This document shows, one piece after another, positions 1 to 7,217 of a stretch of 10,904 bases of DNA. Position 1 is the stretch's first letter. Every line of letters begins with the position of its first letter. The position numbers and the translations under genes are program-made. Below the pieces are notes generated by a model. The model was given only the letters and a program-made list of their open reading frames with translations, ran no database searches and was not told the DNA's origin. Origin of the DNA: an uncultured Lysobacteraceae bacterium (GTDB lineage Bacteria > Pseudomonadota > Gammaproteobacteria > Xanthomonadales > Xanthomonadaceae); NCBI GenBank assembly GCA_946886995.1, contig CAMPJU010000023.1, positions 1-10,904 on the forward strand, written 5' to 3'.

Positions 1-1053
1 CAGCAGGCGCATGATCGCCTCCTGGTTGCGGTCGTTGAGTTCCTTGGTGGTCTCGAACCGCTTCTGCTGCTGGCGATACAGGGTGGCCAGCAGGCCGACG
101 ATCGCGAACAGCATGGCGACGCCCGAGAAGACGCCGATCCAGAAGTTCGGGAACAGGCGCGTGTCGCGGACGGAACCGAAGGACGTGAAGGCATCGAACA
201 GCGCATCCGCGTCGGCCAGCAGCGCATCGGAGCTGTTGGTGATCGCGGCCGAGGCCGCCTGCGCGGCGAACAGCGGCGCGGTGGCTTCCAGGATCTCGTT
301 GAGGTCGCCCTTCATCTCCTCCCAGATCGTGTTGGCCTGGTCGAGCGCGGCGACGGCCGCCGGCGCGGTGACCTGCTGCAGGTCGCCCTCGCCCTCGCGC
401 AGGCCGGCCAGGTTGCGATCGAACAACGCCGAGTCGCGGGCCAGCGCGTCGCCGGCGAGCGGCGCACCGGAACCACCCGCCTGGATTTCCGCGATGCGAC
501 GGGCCATGGCCGCGGAGGTCACGACCATCTGCAGGCCGTTGTAGACCTGCGCCGATGGCGCGCCGCTGGAGGCCAGCGCGCGGACCACCTCGTTGAGCTG
601 CGCCTGCAGTTCCGGGACGCGGCTGCTGAACGCGCCGGCGTTCTCGGCCAGCGCGATGACCGCCTCCCGAGACTGCATCACGCGCTCGGCGTTGGCGTCC
701 ATCGGCGTCCAGGTGTCGGCGACCTCGGCGATCTCGCCGGCCACGGTCGGCTCGCCGCCGAAGCGGTCGCGCAAGGTGGTCACGTCCTGGTCGATGCGCG
801 ACCTGGTGGCCGCGAACGCGGTGTACGAAGCCGCGTCACCGGTCACGGCCTGTCGACCCTGGATCGCGAGCTGCTGCGAGAGCACCTGCAGGTCGGCCGC
901 GGACGCCTGCGCGCCGCTCAGCCGCTGCCCGAGGTAGGTGGACACACCGGTGTTGGCCGCCAGCACTGCCAGCGAAATGACCAGCAAGATGAGCCAGAAC
1001 GTGACGCCGTAGTTGCGGCTCTTGCCGGGCGTGGTTTCGATGACGGTGCTCAT
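1..1053 (-). CDS. pilJ: PilJ, methyl-accepting chemotaxis receptor of the type IV pilus Chp system (5' part; cut at window edge)
   Basis: An open frame of 351 codons runs from the ATG at 1053 to base 1 without a stop, so only the N-terminal part is present. Two membrane segments are visible, at about residues 17-34 and 303-326. They enclose a long periplasmic region rich in Ala, Gln and Leu helices, the layout of the PilJ sensor. After the second segment comes a basic, charged stretch (RQQQKRFETTKELNDRN) leading towards the cytoplasmic signalling domain, which lies outside the window. In Pseudomonas the receptor passes pilus-derived signals to the ChpA kinase through the CheW-like PilI. A GAGG site lies 7 bases before the start (1061-1064). 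The gene follows pilI after 37 bases, completing the order pilG-pilH-pilI-pilJ. The identity rests on this order and topology; sequence conservation in PilJ periplasmic regions is modest. Confidence 0.9.
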   Translation of the reverse strand, partial: MSTVIETTPGKSRNYGVTFWLILLVISLAVLAANTGVSTYLGQRLSGAQASAADLQVLSQQLAIQGRQAVTGDAASYTAFAATRSRIDQDVTTLRDRFGGEPTVAGEIAEVADTWTPMDANAERVMQSREAVIALAENAGAFSSRVPELQAQLNEVVRALASSGAPSAQVYNGLQMVVTSAAMARRIAEIQAGGSGAPLAGDALARDSALFDRNLAGLREGEGDLQQVTAPAAVAALDQANTIWEEMKGDLNEILEATAPLFAAQAASAAITNSSDALLADADALFDAFTSFGSVRDTRLFPNFWIGVFSGVAMLFAIVGLLATLYRQQQKRFETTKELNDRNQEAIMRLL

Positions 1054-1090
1054 GGTTCGACCTCGTTGATGCTGCGTGCGGTGTTGCGGC

Positions 1091-1717
1091 TCAGGCCGCT
1101 GCTTGTCGGAATTCCGGGGTGCGTGCCAGGCGCTCGAGGCTGAAGATGCCCCAGGCCTGCTCGCCGAGCCGGTAGGCGCGCTCGATGAAATGGCCATAGC
1201 GGCCGCCGGCGTCCAGCTCGGCGGCGTCGATCAGTTGCGGTTCGTTGAAGCTGCGCTGGCCGAACAGTTCGTCGATCAGCACCGCGACGTCGCCACCGCG
1301 CTGGCGCACGACCAGCATCCGCTGGCCCTCGTGCAGCACGGTGCGCTCGCCTTCCAGGAACTGCTTGAGGTCGACCACAGGCAGCAGGTTGCCGCGCATG
1401 TTGGCGACGCCGAGCATCCATGGCTGTGCCCCGGGGACCGGGGTGAGCGACGGCAGCGGGAGGATCTCGACGACTTCCTCGAACCCGGAGGCCAGGCGCT
1501 GGCGGCCGATGCGGTAGCCGACGCCACGCCACAGGCCCGGGGCGCTCATCTGCTCGGGCAGGCCGGCGACGTGCTCCAGCGCCAGCCGCTCGTACTCGGC
1601 CAGGATCTCGAAGGGCGAGCCGGGCAGGCCCGCGTCGTCCCGCGCGTCGCCCGCGACCGCGGCCGGGGGCGCGGACGTCGGCCCGGAGGGCCTGGGGGCG
1701 AACTTCTGCTTCTTCAT
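1091..1717 (-). CDS. pilI: PilI, CheW-like coupling protein
   Basis: The protein is 208 residues long with a CheW domain covering roughly residues 35-200. The diagnostic stretch is GVANMRGNLLPVVDL at 103-117, followed by a second half-domain (VLIDELFGQRSF, about 146-157). The first 30 residues are Pro/Ala-rich and probably disordered. CheW-type proteins link receptor tips to the histidine kinase; here that would be PilJ to ChpA at the cell pole. The ATG lies one base after the pilH stop (TGA-C-ATG) and has no clear Shine-Dalgarno sequence, which suggests translational coupling to pilH. The length is somewhat above the roughly 180 residues usual for PilI because of the N-terminal tail. Confidence 0.92.
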   Translation of the reverse strand: MKKQKFAPRPSGPTSAPPAAVAGDARDDAGLPGSPFEILAEYERLALEHVAGLPEQMSAPGLWRGVGYRIGRQRLASGFEEVVEILPLPSLTPVPGAQPWMLGVANMRGNLLPVVDLKQFLEGERTVLHEGQRMLVVRQRGGDVAVLIDELFGQRSFNEPQLIDAAELDAGGRYGHFIERAYRLGEQAWGIFSLERLARTPEFRQAAA

Positions 1718-1718
1718 G

Positions 1719-2084
1719 TCAGCCGCCGAGCAGCTCGTTGATGCGGGCGATCAGCTGGTCTTCCCGTGGCGGCTTGACGATGTAGTCCTTCGCGCCCTGG
1801 CGCAGGCCCCAGGCGCGATCGGTGTCCATGTTCTTGGTACTGACGATCAGCACGGGGATGGCGCTGGTGTCGGCGTCGCGCGAGAGCGCGCGGGTCGCCT
1901 GGAACCCGTTCATGCCGGGCAGGATGACGTCCATCAGCACGAGGTCCGGCTGTTCGCGCTTGCACACCGCGATGCCGTCCTCGGCGGTCCCGGACGCCAG
2001 CACCTGGTGGCCGTTGCGCTCGAGCAGCTGGGTGAGCACCGCGGTGTCGGTCGGCGAATCTTCGATCAGGAGAATCCTTGCCAT
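1719..2084 (-). CDS. pilH: PilH, CheY-like response regulator of twitching motility
   Basis: This is a stand-alone receiver domain of 121 residues with no output domain. The acidic pocket is E8/D9, the phospho-acceptor is D52 (LVLMDVILPG), the switch Ser/Thr is S82/T83 and the conserved lysine is K104 in YIVKPP. All residues needed for phosphorylation by a HisKA-type phosphotransfer kinase (ChpA) are present. In Pseudomonas PilH counterbalances PilG and is linked to pilus retraction. The start has an AGGA site 7 bases upstream, and 20 bases separate it from the pilG stop. PilH is distinguished from PilG by gene order and by the PilH-like run TKNMDTDRAWGLRQGAKDY. Confidence 0.94.
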   Translation of the reverse strand: MARILLIEDSPTDTAVLTQLLERNGHQVLASGTAEDGIAVCKREQPDLVLMDVILPGMNGFQATRALSRDADTSAIPVLIVSTKNMDTDRAWGLRQGAKDYIVKPPREDQLIARINELLGG

Positions 2085-2104
2085 GTGGTTGTCCTGCCCC
2101 CCGG

Positions 2105-2518
2105 TCAGGCGTTGACGTGCTTGCGGATCGCGTCGAGCAGCTCTTCGCGGGTGAACGGCTTGGTCAGGTACTGCTCGGAACCGACGATGCGCCCGCGCGC
2201 CTTGTCGAACAGGCCGTCCTTGGAGGACAGCATGATCACCGGCGTGCCCTTGTACAGCTGGTTGTTCTTGATCAGCGCACAGGTCTGGTACCCGTCCAGG
2301 CGCGGCATCATGATGTCGACGAAGATGATCTGCGGCTGCTGGTCGGCGATCTTGGCCAGCGCCTCGAACCCGTCCGTCGCCGTCACCACCTCGGCCCCCT
2401 CGCGCTTGAGCAGCGTCTCGGCGGTGCGGCGGATGGTCTTCGAGTCGTCGATGACCATGACCCGCAGGCCACCGAGGCTGCCCGTGCCGACGCCGCCGGT
2501 AAGTTCCCCATCCTGCAT
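2105..2518 (-). CDS. pilG: PilG, CheY-like response regulator, first gene of the pil-chp operon
   Basis: The protein has 137 residues: a Gly-rich N-terminal stretch of about 17, then one receiver domain. Its key residues are D24/D25 (VIDDSKTIRRT), phospho-acceptor D68 (FVDIMMPRLDGYQTC), S98/S99 (MLSSKDGLFDKARG) and K120 (YLTKPF). PilG is the output regulator that promotes pilus extension in the Chp pathway. The start at 2518 was chosen because AAGGGG lies 9 bases upstream (2528-2533) and the length fits the family (about 133-135 residues). The reading frame stays open upstream to 2758, but that extension would run across the promoter and the start of gshB. A strong -35 element for this gene is annotated separately. 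Confidence 0.95.
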   Translation of the reverse strand: MQDGELTGGVGTGSLGGLRVMVIDDSKTIRRTAETLLKREGAEVVTATDGFEALAKIADQQPQIIFVDIMMPRLDGYQTCALIKNNQLYKGTPVIMLSSKDGLFDKARGRIVGSEQYLTKPFTREELLDAIRKHVNA

Positions 2519-2527
2519 CGCGTGATT

Positions 2528-2533
2528 CCCCTT
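2528..2533 (-). promoter_or_regulatory. Ribosome binding site of pilG (decides the start)
   Basis: On the minus strand this reads AAGGGG, 9 bases before the ATG at 2518. It is a clear purine-rich site and argues against the longer open frame that extends further upstream. Confidence 0.7.
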
Positions 2534-2582
2534 GGCGCGACGCTGCCAGAACGTCCCCGGCGCCGCTGCTGATTCATTCACA

Positions 2583-2613
2583 TCTATATCCCAGTCCCCG
2601 CGCGCACTGTCAA
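2583..2613 (-). promoter_or_regulatory. Putative sigma-70 promoter of pilG-pilH-pilI-pilJ
   Basis: On the minus strand a perfect TTGACA (-35, 2613-2608) is followed by GATATA after 17 bases or TATAGA after 19 bases (2588-2583). The second option has the better -10 box but a long spacer. It is the most A/T-rich patch in the divergent region, and transcription would start near 2575, giving a leader of about 55 bases. This reading is by eye; the -35 box is convincing and the exact -10 is not settled. Confidence 0.55.
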
Positions 2614-2647
2614 GCCGGGCGTGGCCGCAGGTGCAACCTGAACGCGT

Positions 2648-2674
2648 TTGTGCGACGACGGTGGCTGCTACCAT
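2648..2674 (+). promoter_or_regulatory. Possible weak promoter of gshB
   Basis: TTGTGC at 2648-2653 and TACCAT at 2669-2674 are separated by 15 bases, which is short for sigma-70. The pair lies 30-55 bases before the gshB start, where a promoter is expected because the gene is divergent from pilG. Nothing better is visible in this region, so this is a tentative call. Confidence 0.25.
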
Positions 2675-2702
2675 CGATCGACGCCCGTCGAACATGCCGC
2701 CA

Positions 2703-3668
2703 ATGCCCCTGGACATCGTCGTCGTGATGGACCCGATCGGGTCGATCAAGGTCGCCAAGGATTCGACCTTCGCGATGCTGCTGGAGGGCCAGCGACGCGG
2801 GCATCGGCTGCATTACGTGCTGCCCGGCGGCCTGGCCCTGGACAACGGCGCGGCCGTGGCGCGGACCGCGCCGCTCCAGGTGCGCGACGACCCGGCCGGC
2901 TGGTTCTCGCTGGGGGAGCCCCGGACGCGTGCCTTCGCGGCGCGCGACGTGGTGCTGATGCGCCGCGACCCGCCGGTTGACGCGGAGTACCTGCACGACA
3001 CCCACGTGCTGGACATCGCCCGTCGCGCCGGCGCGCTGGTGGTCAACGATCCGCGCGGCCTGCGCGATTTCAACGAGAAGCTGGCGGCGCTGCTGTTCCC
3101 GCAATGCTGCGCGCCCAGCCTCGTCAGCCGCGAGGTCGCCGCCCTGAAGGCATTCGTCGCTGCCGAGGGCGAAGCGGTGCTGAAGCCCCTGGACGGGATG
3201 GGCGGGCGCTCGATCTTCCGCGCCCGCGCCGGCGACCCCAACCTCAACGTGATCCTGGAGACGCTGACCGCCGGAGGCAGCAGCCTGGCGATGGCGCAGC
3301 GCTGGCTGCCGGAGATCGCGGAGGGCGACAAGCGCATCCTGCTGGTGGATGGCGAGCCGGTGGAGGTCTGCCTGGCACGCATCCCGCAGGGCGACGAATT
3401 CCGGGGGAACCTCGCCGTGGGCGGGCTCGGCCGCGGGCAGCCGCTGTCCGATCGCGACCGCTGGATCGCCGGCGAGGTCGGCCCGGAGATGCGCCGTCGC
3501 GGCATGTTGTTCGTCGGCCTGGACGTGATCGGCGACTGGCTGACCGAGGTCAACGTCACCAGCCCCACCTGCATCCGGGAACTGGACGCCGCCTTCGGCC
3601 TCAACATCGCCGGACGGCTGTTCGACGCGATCGACGCGCGCCTGGAGGGCGCCGCGCCGGCGCCATGA
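2703..3668 (+). CDS. gshB: Glutathione synthetase (GshB)
   Basis: GshB joins gamma-glutamylcysteine and glycine using ATP, the second step of glutathione synthesis in the cytoplasm. The 321-residue product matches the family length (about 316). It opens with the family N-terminal signature MDPIGSIKVAKDSTFAMLLE (residues 9-28). An ATP-grasp domain follows: glycine-rich LKPLDGMGGRSIF (160-172), WLPEIAEGDKRILL (201-214), RGNLAVGG (234-241) and the metal/ATP-binding stretch TEVNVTSPTC (281-290). The ATG at 2703 places the signature as in E. coli; an in-frame ATG at 2694 would add three residues, and neither has a clear ribosome site. The TGA stop overlaps the start of the downstream TonB gene (ATGA). 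Proximity to pilG is conserved in Pseudomonas and xanthomonads. Confidence 0.96.
   Translation: MPLDIVVVMDPIGSIKVAKDSTFAMLLEGQRRGHRLHYVLPGGLALDNGAAVARTAPLQVRDDPAGWFSLGEPRTRAFAARDVVLMRRDPPVDAEYLHDTHVLDIARRAGALVVNDPRGLRDFNEKLAALLFPQCCAPSLVSREVAALKAFVAAEGEAVLKPLDGMGGRSIFRARAGDPNLNVILETLTAGGSSLAMAQRWLPEIAEGDKRILLVDGEPVEVCLARIPQGDEFRGNLAVGGLGRGQPLSDRDRWIAGEVGPEMRRRGMLFVGLDVIGDWLTEVNVTSPTCIRELDAAFGLNIAGRLFDAIDARLEGAAPAP
3648..3664 (+). promoter_or_regulatory. Small hairpin between purine-rich site and TonB start
   Basis: GGCGCC-GCGCC-GGCGCC forms a 6-bp stem with a 5-base loop immediately before the TonB ATG at 3665. A GGAGGG purine run (3644-3649) lies at its 5' edge, 15 bases from the ATG when linear, which is too far for a normal ribosome site. 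Folding would bring it closer. In GC-rich DNA such a stem can arise by chance. Confidence 0.3.
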
Positions 3669-4558
3669 ACGCGGCGGTGGCGCAGGGCGACCGGGGCAGG
3701 CCCGGCGGGGTCGGCGAACGCGAACGGCTGGGCGCGACCCTGGTGCTGTCGCTGCTGGTGCACGGCATGGTGATCCTCGGCGTCGGTTTCGCACTGAACG
3801 AGGCCGCGCCGGTGCTGCCGACCCTGGACGTGATCCTGACCGAGGCCAGCACGGCGCTCACCCCCGAGCAGGCCGACTTCCTGGCGCAGGCCAGCAACCG
3901 CGGCGGCGGCGAGCACGACGAGGCCAGGCGCCCGCGCGATCGGCAGACCGGCAAGCTCCCGCAGGCCGAAACCGGGGTCGCGCCGGCGCCGATGCGCGCG
4001 CAGGCGCCGGCACCGAGTCCCCCGCCCCGGGCGCGGATCGTCTCCAGCACGCAGGGCCGAGAGCAGGTTGCGCGGGCCGAGGCCACGCCGCCGGTCGAAC
4101 TGCCGCGCCCGCTGCCCGAAGGCGAACGCAACATCGACCGCGAGCTGGCGATGGCGCGACTCGCCGCGGAGATCCACCAGGACCGGGAGCGCTACGCGAA
4201 GCGGCCGAACCGCAAGTTCGTCTCGGCCAGCACCCGGGAATACGAGTACGCCGCCTACCTGCGCGGCTGGGTCGACCGGGTCGAGCGGATCGGCAACCTC
4301 AACTATCCGGACGAGGCGCGGCGGCGCCGGCTCGCCGGCCAGGTGGTGATCAGCGTGGCGATCCGGCGCGACGGATCTGTCGAGCGCGCCGAAGTGGTCG
4401 ACTCCAGCGGCCAGCCGTTGCTGGACCAGGCCGCGCTGCGGATCGTGCGCCTGGCTGAGCCGTATCCCCCGCTGCCGGTGACGGCCGAGGACGTGGATGT
4501 CCTGCACGTGACCCGGACCTGGCAGTTCCTGCCGGGCGGGGAAATGATCGACCGCTAG
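3665..4558 (+). CDS. TonB-family energy transducer, TonB3-like, linked to the pilus locus
   Basis: The 297-residue protein has the full TonB plan. A short cytoplasmic N-terminus precedes one membrane segment at about 22-44. A Pro/Ala/charged periplasmic linker follows (about 85-155, proline-rich at 105-125), and then a TonB C-terminal domain (about 196-290; NLNYPDEARRRRLAGQVVIS, later VDSSGQPLLDQAALRIV). Within the membrane segment S29 and H33 (SLLVH) reproduce the Ser-x3-His spacing of E. coli TonB S16/H20, the contact with ExbB/ExbD, so it is probably energised by the proton motive force. It starts inside the gshB stop codon, so the two are likely translated together. In P. aeruginosa the TonB at this position (TonB3) is required for twitching motility. 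An ordinary siderophore role cannot be excluded from sequence alone. Confidence 0.85.
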   Translation: MNAAVAQGDRGRPGGVGERERLGATLVLSLLVHGMVILGVGFALNEAAPVLPTLDVILTEASTALTPEQADFLAQASNRGGGEHDEARRPRDRQTGKLPQAETGVAPAPMRAQAPAPSPPPRARIVSSTQGREQVARAEATPPVELPRPLPEGERNIDRELAMARLAAEIHQDRERYAKRPNRKFVSASTREYEYAAYLRGWVDRVERIGNLNYPDEARRRRLAGQVVISVAIRRDGSVERAEVVDSSGQPLLDQAALRIVRLAEPYPPLPVTAEDVDVLHVTRTWQFLPGGEMIDR

Positions 4559-5262
4559 CGCGGGCGCGCGTCGCGCAGCGCCTGCTGCTCGGCGAGGGTC
4601 AGGGCGACCTGGTTGCGGAGGTAGGCCGGTTCCACCTGTTCCGGTGCCAGCAGCCGACCACGTGCGGCGGCGAGCGCGGCCAGGCGCGCCAGGTCCGCCG
4701 CCCGTGGCAGCGCGCCGGCATCCACCCGCGCGAGCCCGCCAGCGAGCCGGGTCGCCAGTGCCCCCTCGCCCGCGGCGAAGCCGGTGCCGGTGGCCCGCCA
4801 GTCCCCTTCCGCCCGCGGGAGTTCCACGTCCTCCGCGGCGCCGACGGTCTCCGGCCCCAGCGGGACGGGCTCGCCATCGCGGACCTCGAACGCGCCGGCA
4901 TAGACCTCGCCCATGCGTGCGTCGATCGAGGCCAGGACGTTGGGTTCCGGTCCACTGCCCCCTGCAGCGAGCACCGCCAGCGTCGACAGCGCGGCCACCG
5001 GCCGGTCCAGCGCCAGCGCGATGCCCTGCACGAGCGAGATCCCCAGGCGCACGCCGGTGAACGCGCCCGGCCCGCGACTGACCGCCAGCACATCGAGCGC
5101 CGCGCGGTCGATCCCGGCCTCGGCCAGCAAGGCCTCCGCCCACGGCAGCGACAACTCCGCGTGGCGTCGCGGCGCGACCTCGAAGCGCTCGCGCACCTCC
5201 CCGTCGATCCAGAGCGCGACGGAACAGGCTTCGGTGGCGGTCTCGAAGGCGAGCAGCTTCAT
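4555..5262 (-). CDS. tsaB: TsaB, tRNA threonylcarbamoyladenosine (t6A37) biosynthesis protein
   Basis: TsaB (formerly YeaZ) is the scaffold partner of TsaD and TsaE in forming t6A at position 37 of ANN-decoding tRNAs. The 235-residue product fits the family (E. coli 231). It has the ASKHA-fold signatures ETAT (7-10), RHAELSLP (33-40), GPGAFTGVRLG (64-74) and ASIDARMGEVYAG (111-123), and ends with the typical EPAYLR (211-216). Its ATG overlaps the yoaA stop by ATGA, so the pair is likely translationally coupled; yoaA and tsaB are neighbours in E. coli too. The stop codon lies in a CTAG palindrome shared with the convergent TonB gene. Confidence 0.95.
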   Translation of the reverse strand: MKLLAFETATEACSVALWIDGEVRERFEVAPRRHAELSLPWAEALLAEAGIDRAALDVLAVSRGPGAFTGVRLGISLVQGIALALDRPVAALSTLAVLAAGGSGPEPNVLASIDARMGEVYAGAFEVRDGEPVPLGPETVGAAEDVELPRAEGDWRATGTGFAAGEGALATRLAGGLARVDAGALPRAADLARLAALAAARGRLLAPEQVEPAYLRNQVALTLAEQQALRDARPR

Positions 5263-7217
5263 GCGGAACAGGGTACCGCCGCGAAGAAAGCTTCGACGTC
5301 GGCGATGTCCCGGGTGCGCGGGAACGGCGGCAGCGAGTCGAGGAAGGTCCGCCCGTAGCTGCGACCGGTCAGGCGCGGGTCGCACAGGACCAGCACGCCG
5401 CGGTCGGATTCGGTGCGGATCAGCCGCCCGACGCCCTGCTTGAGCGCGATCACCGCCTGCGGCAACTGCTCGTCGCGGAACGCATTGCCGCCGCGGCGGC
5501 GCACGGCCTGCAGGCGCGCCTCGAACACCGGGTCGTCCGGCGCGGCGAACGGCAGCTTGTCGATCACCACGACGCTCAGGGCGTCGCCCGCGACGTCGAC
5601 GCCTTCGCGGAAGCTCGCGGCGCCGAGCAGCACGCCATTGCCGGATGCGCGGAACTGTTCGAGCAGCACGTGGCGGGGCGCCTCGCCCTGCACGAACAAC
5701 GGCCAGGGGGCCTCGCGCAATTCCGCGGCCACCTCGCGCAGGGCGCGGTGCGAGGCGAACAGCACGAAAGCGCGTCCGCCCGAAGCTTCCAGTACCGGCC
5801 AGAGGGCATCGACCACGGCGCCGCCGTAGTCCCTCGACGCGGGCTCGGGCATGCGTGGCGGCAGGTAGCACAACGCCTGGCGGGTCCAGTCGAACGGGCT
5901 CGGCTCGAGCAGCGTCGCGGGGGCGTCCAGGCCGAGGCGCGTGGCGAGATGGTCGAACGTCCCTGCGACGGCGAGCGTCGCCGACGTGAACACCCAGGAT
6001 GCGCGCGATGCCTCGCGATGCGCACGCAGCGGACCGGACACGTCCAGCGGCGTCGCCTGCAGGCGGAATCCGCGGGGCGACAGCTCGTACCAGCGCACCG
6101 AGGACGCGGTGTCGTCGGACGCGCGGTCGGCGTCGATTGCCTGCCCGCTCCAGCGCGCGAGACGCCCGGCGAAGTCGCGGGCCCGTGCGTGGCACGCGTC
6201 CAGCCCCGGCGCCGCCTCGCGCAACGGATCCATCGCCGTTGCCAGGTCGTCGAGCGCGCCGGCCAATGCTGCGAGGCCGTCCTCCACGCCTGGCGCCTCC
6301 ATCGCGCGCGCCAGCGTCCCGCGTGGCGGCAGCGTTTCCATCATCGCGCGCAACGCGCGGAGCGCATGCTCGAGGCGTTGCGCGGGCGCCTGCACGACCG
6401 CGAGGGCGCCATCGACGCCGCTGCATTCGCGCAACGCATCGCGGGCGAGCTCGGCGACCGGCCGCGCGCCCAGCGCCTCGCCGAAGAACTGCGCCGCCAG
6501 GTCCGGCAACTGGTGTGCCTCGTCGACCACGAACGCCTGCGCGCCCGGCAGGATTTCGCCGAAGCCTTCCTGCTTGAGCGCCAGGTCGGCCAGCAGCAGG
6601 TGGTGGTTGACCACGACCAGGTCCGCGGCCTGTGCCCGCTGCCGCGCCTGCACCACGAAACACTCGCTCCAGAACGGGCATTCGCTGCCCAGGCAGTTGT
6701 CGGCGGTGCTGGTCACCACCGGCAGCAGCGGCGTGTCTTCCGCAAGGCCCTCCAGTTCGGCGAGGTCGCCCATGCGCGTGCGCCCGCTCCATGCGACCAC
6801 CCGCTGGAATTGCGTCGCCAGCTCGCGCGTCGCGAACGCGGGCTCGCCCTTCGCCTGTTCCATGCGGTAGCGGCACAGGTAGTTCGCGCGGCCCTTGAGC
6901 AACGCGGTCTTCAGCCCGGTGCCGAGGGCGTCGCGCACGCGCGGCAGGTCGCGGTGGTAGAGCTGGTCCTGCAGTGCGCGCGTGCCGGTGGAGACGATCG
7001 TCTTCAACCCGGACAGCAGCGCGGGCACCAGGTAGGCATAGGTCTTGCCGGTGCCCGTGCCGGCCTCGGCGAGCAGCATGCCGCGCGTCCCGAACGCCTC
7101 CGCGACGGCTTCCGCCAGCCGCTGCTGCGCCGGCCGCGGCACGAATGCGGGGATGTCCTTCGCCAGCGCCCCGTCTTCGGACAGCGCGGCGCGGCTGGCG
7201 CCGGCGAGCGCCGACAC
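5259..7217 (-). CDS. yoaA: YoaA, DinG/XPD-family Fe-S ATP-dependent DNA helicase
   Basis: The 652-residue superfamily-2 helicase keeps all motifs. These are the region RPAQQRLA (28-35), Walker A EAGTGTGKT (51-59), DEAH box (232-235), FTSATL (410-415), REGVD (537-541) and motif VI QGVGRLIR (594-601). Four cysteines, C115, C175, C180 and C186, have the arrangement that holds the 4Fe-4S cluster of XPD/DinG helicases. The length, the LAKDIPAFVPR start and the adjacent tsaB favour YoaA over true DinG. In E. coli YoaA works with the HolC (chi) subunit of DNA polymerase III in replication repair. The start is the GTG at 7217, directly after the TAG of the upstream lipoprotein gene; no clear Shine-Dalgarno is seen, and the position agrees with the E. 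coli N-terminus. Confidence 0.93.
   Translation of the reverse strand: MSALAGASRAALSEDGALAKDIPAFVPRPAQQRLAEAVAEAFGTRGMLLAEAGTGTGKTYAYLVPALLSGLKTIVSTGTRALQDQLYHRDLPRVRDALGTGLKTALLKGRANYLCRYRMEQAKGEPAFATRELATQFQRVVAWSGRTRMGDLAELEGLAEDTPLLPVVTSTADNCLGSECPFWSECFVVQARQRAQAADLVVVNHHLLLADLALKQEGFGEILPGAQAFVVDEAHQLPDLAAQFFGEALGARPVAELARDALRECSGVDGALAVVQAPAQRLEHALRALRAMMETLPPRGTLARAMEAPGVEDGLAALAGALDDLATAMDPLREAAPGLDACHARARDFAGRLARWSGQAIDADRASDDTASSVRWYELSPRGFRLQATPLDVSGPLRAHREASRASWVFTSATLAVAGTFDHLATRLGLDAPATLLEPSPFDWTRQALCYLPPRMPEPASRDYGGAVVDALWPVLEASGGRAFVLFASHRALREVAAELREAPWPLFVQGEAPRHVLLEQFRASGNGVLLGAASFREGVDVAGDALSVVVIDKLPFAAPDDPVFEARLQAVRRRGGNAFRDEQLPQAVIALKQGVGRLIRTESDRGVLVLCDPRLTGRSYGRTFLDSLPPFPRTRDIADVEAFFAAVPCSA

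Noticed and set aside
11..937. Plus-strand open frames over pilJ
   Set aside because: They are antisense to a frame with PilJ topology, and their composition is Ser/Ala/Arg-rich shadow coding.
2519..2758. N-terminal extension of PilG by 80 residues
   Set aside because: It would cross the promoter region and the gshB start. The ATG at 2518 has a good ribosome site and gives the family length.
4559..4610. Intrinsic terminator after the TonB gene
   Set aside because: The sequence is GC-rich and can form stems, but there is no T-run on either strand, and it is inside the tsaB coding region.
2813..5143. Open frame of 776 codons on the minus strand opposite gshB and the TonB gene
   Set aside because: Its translation is repetitive Arg/Ala/Gly/Ser without domains, and it is antisense to two well-supported genes.
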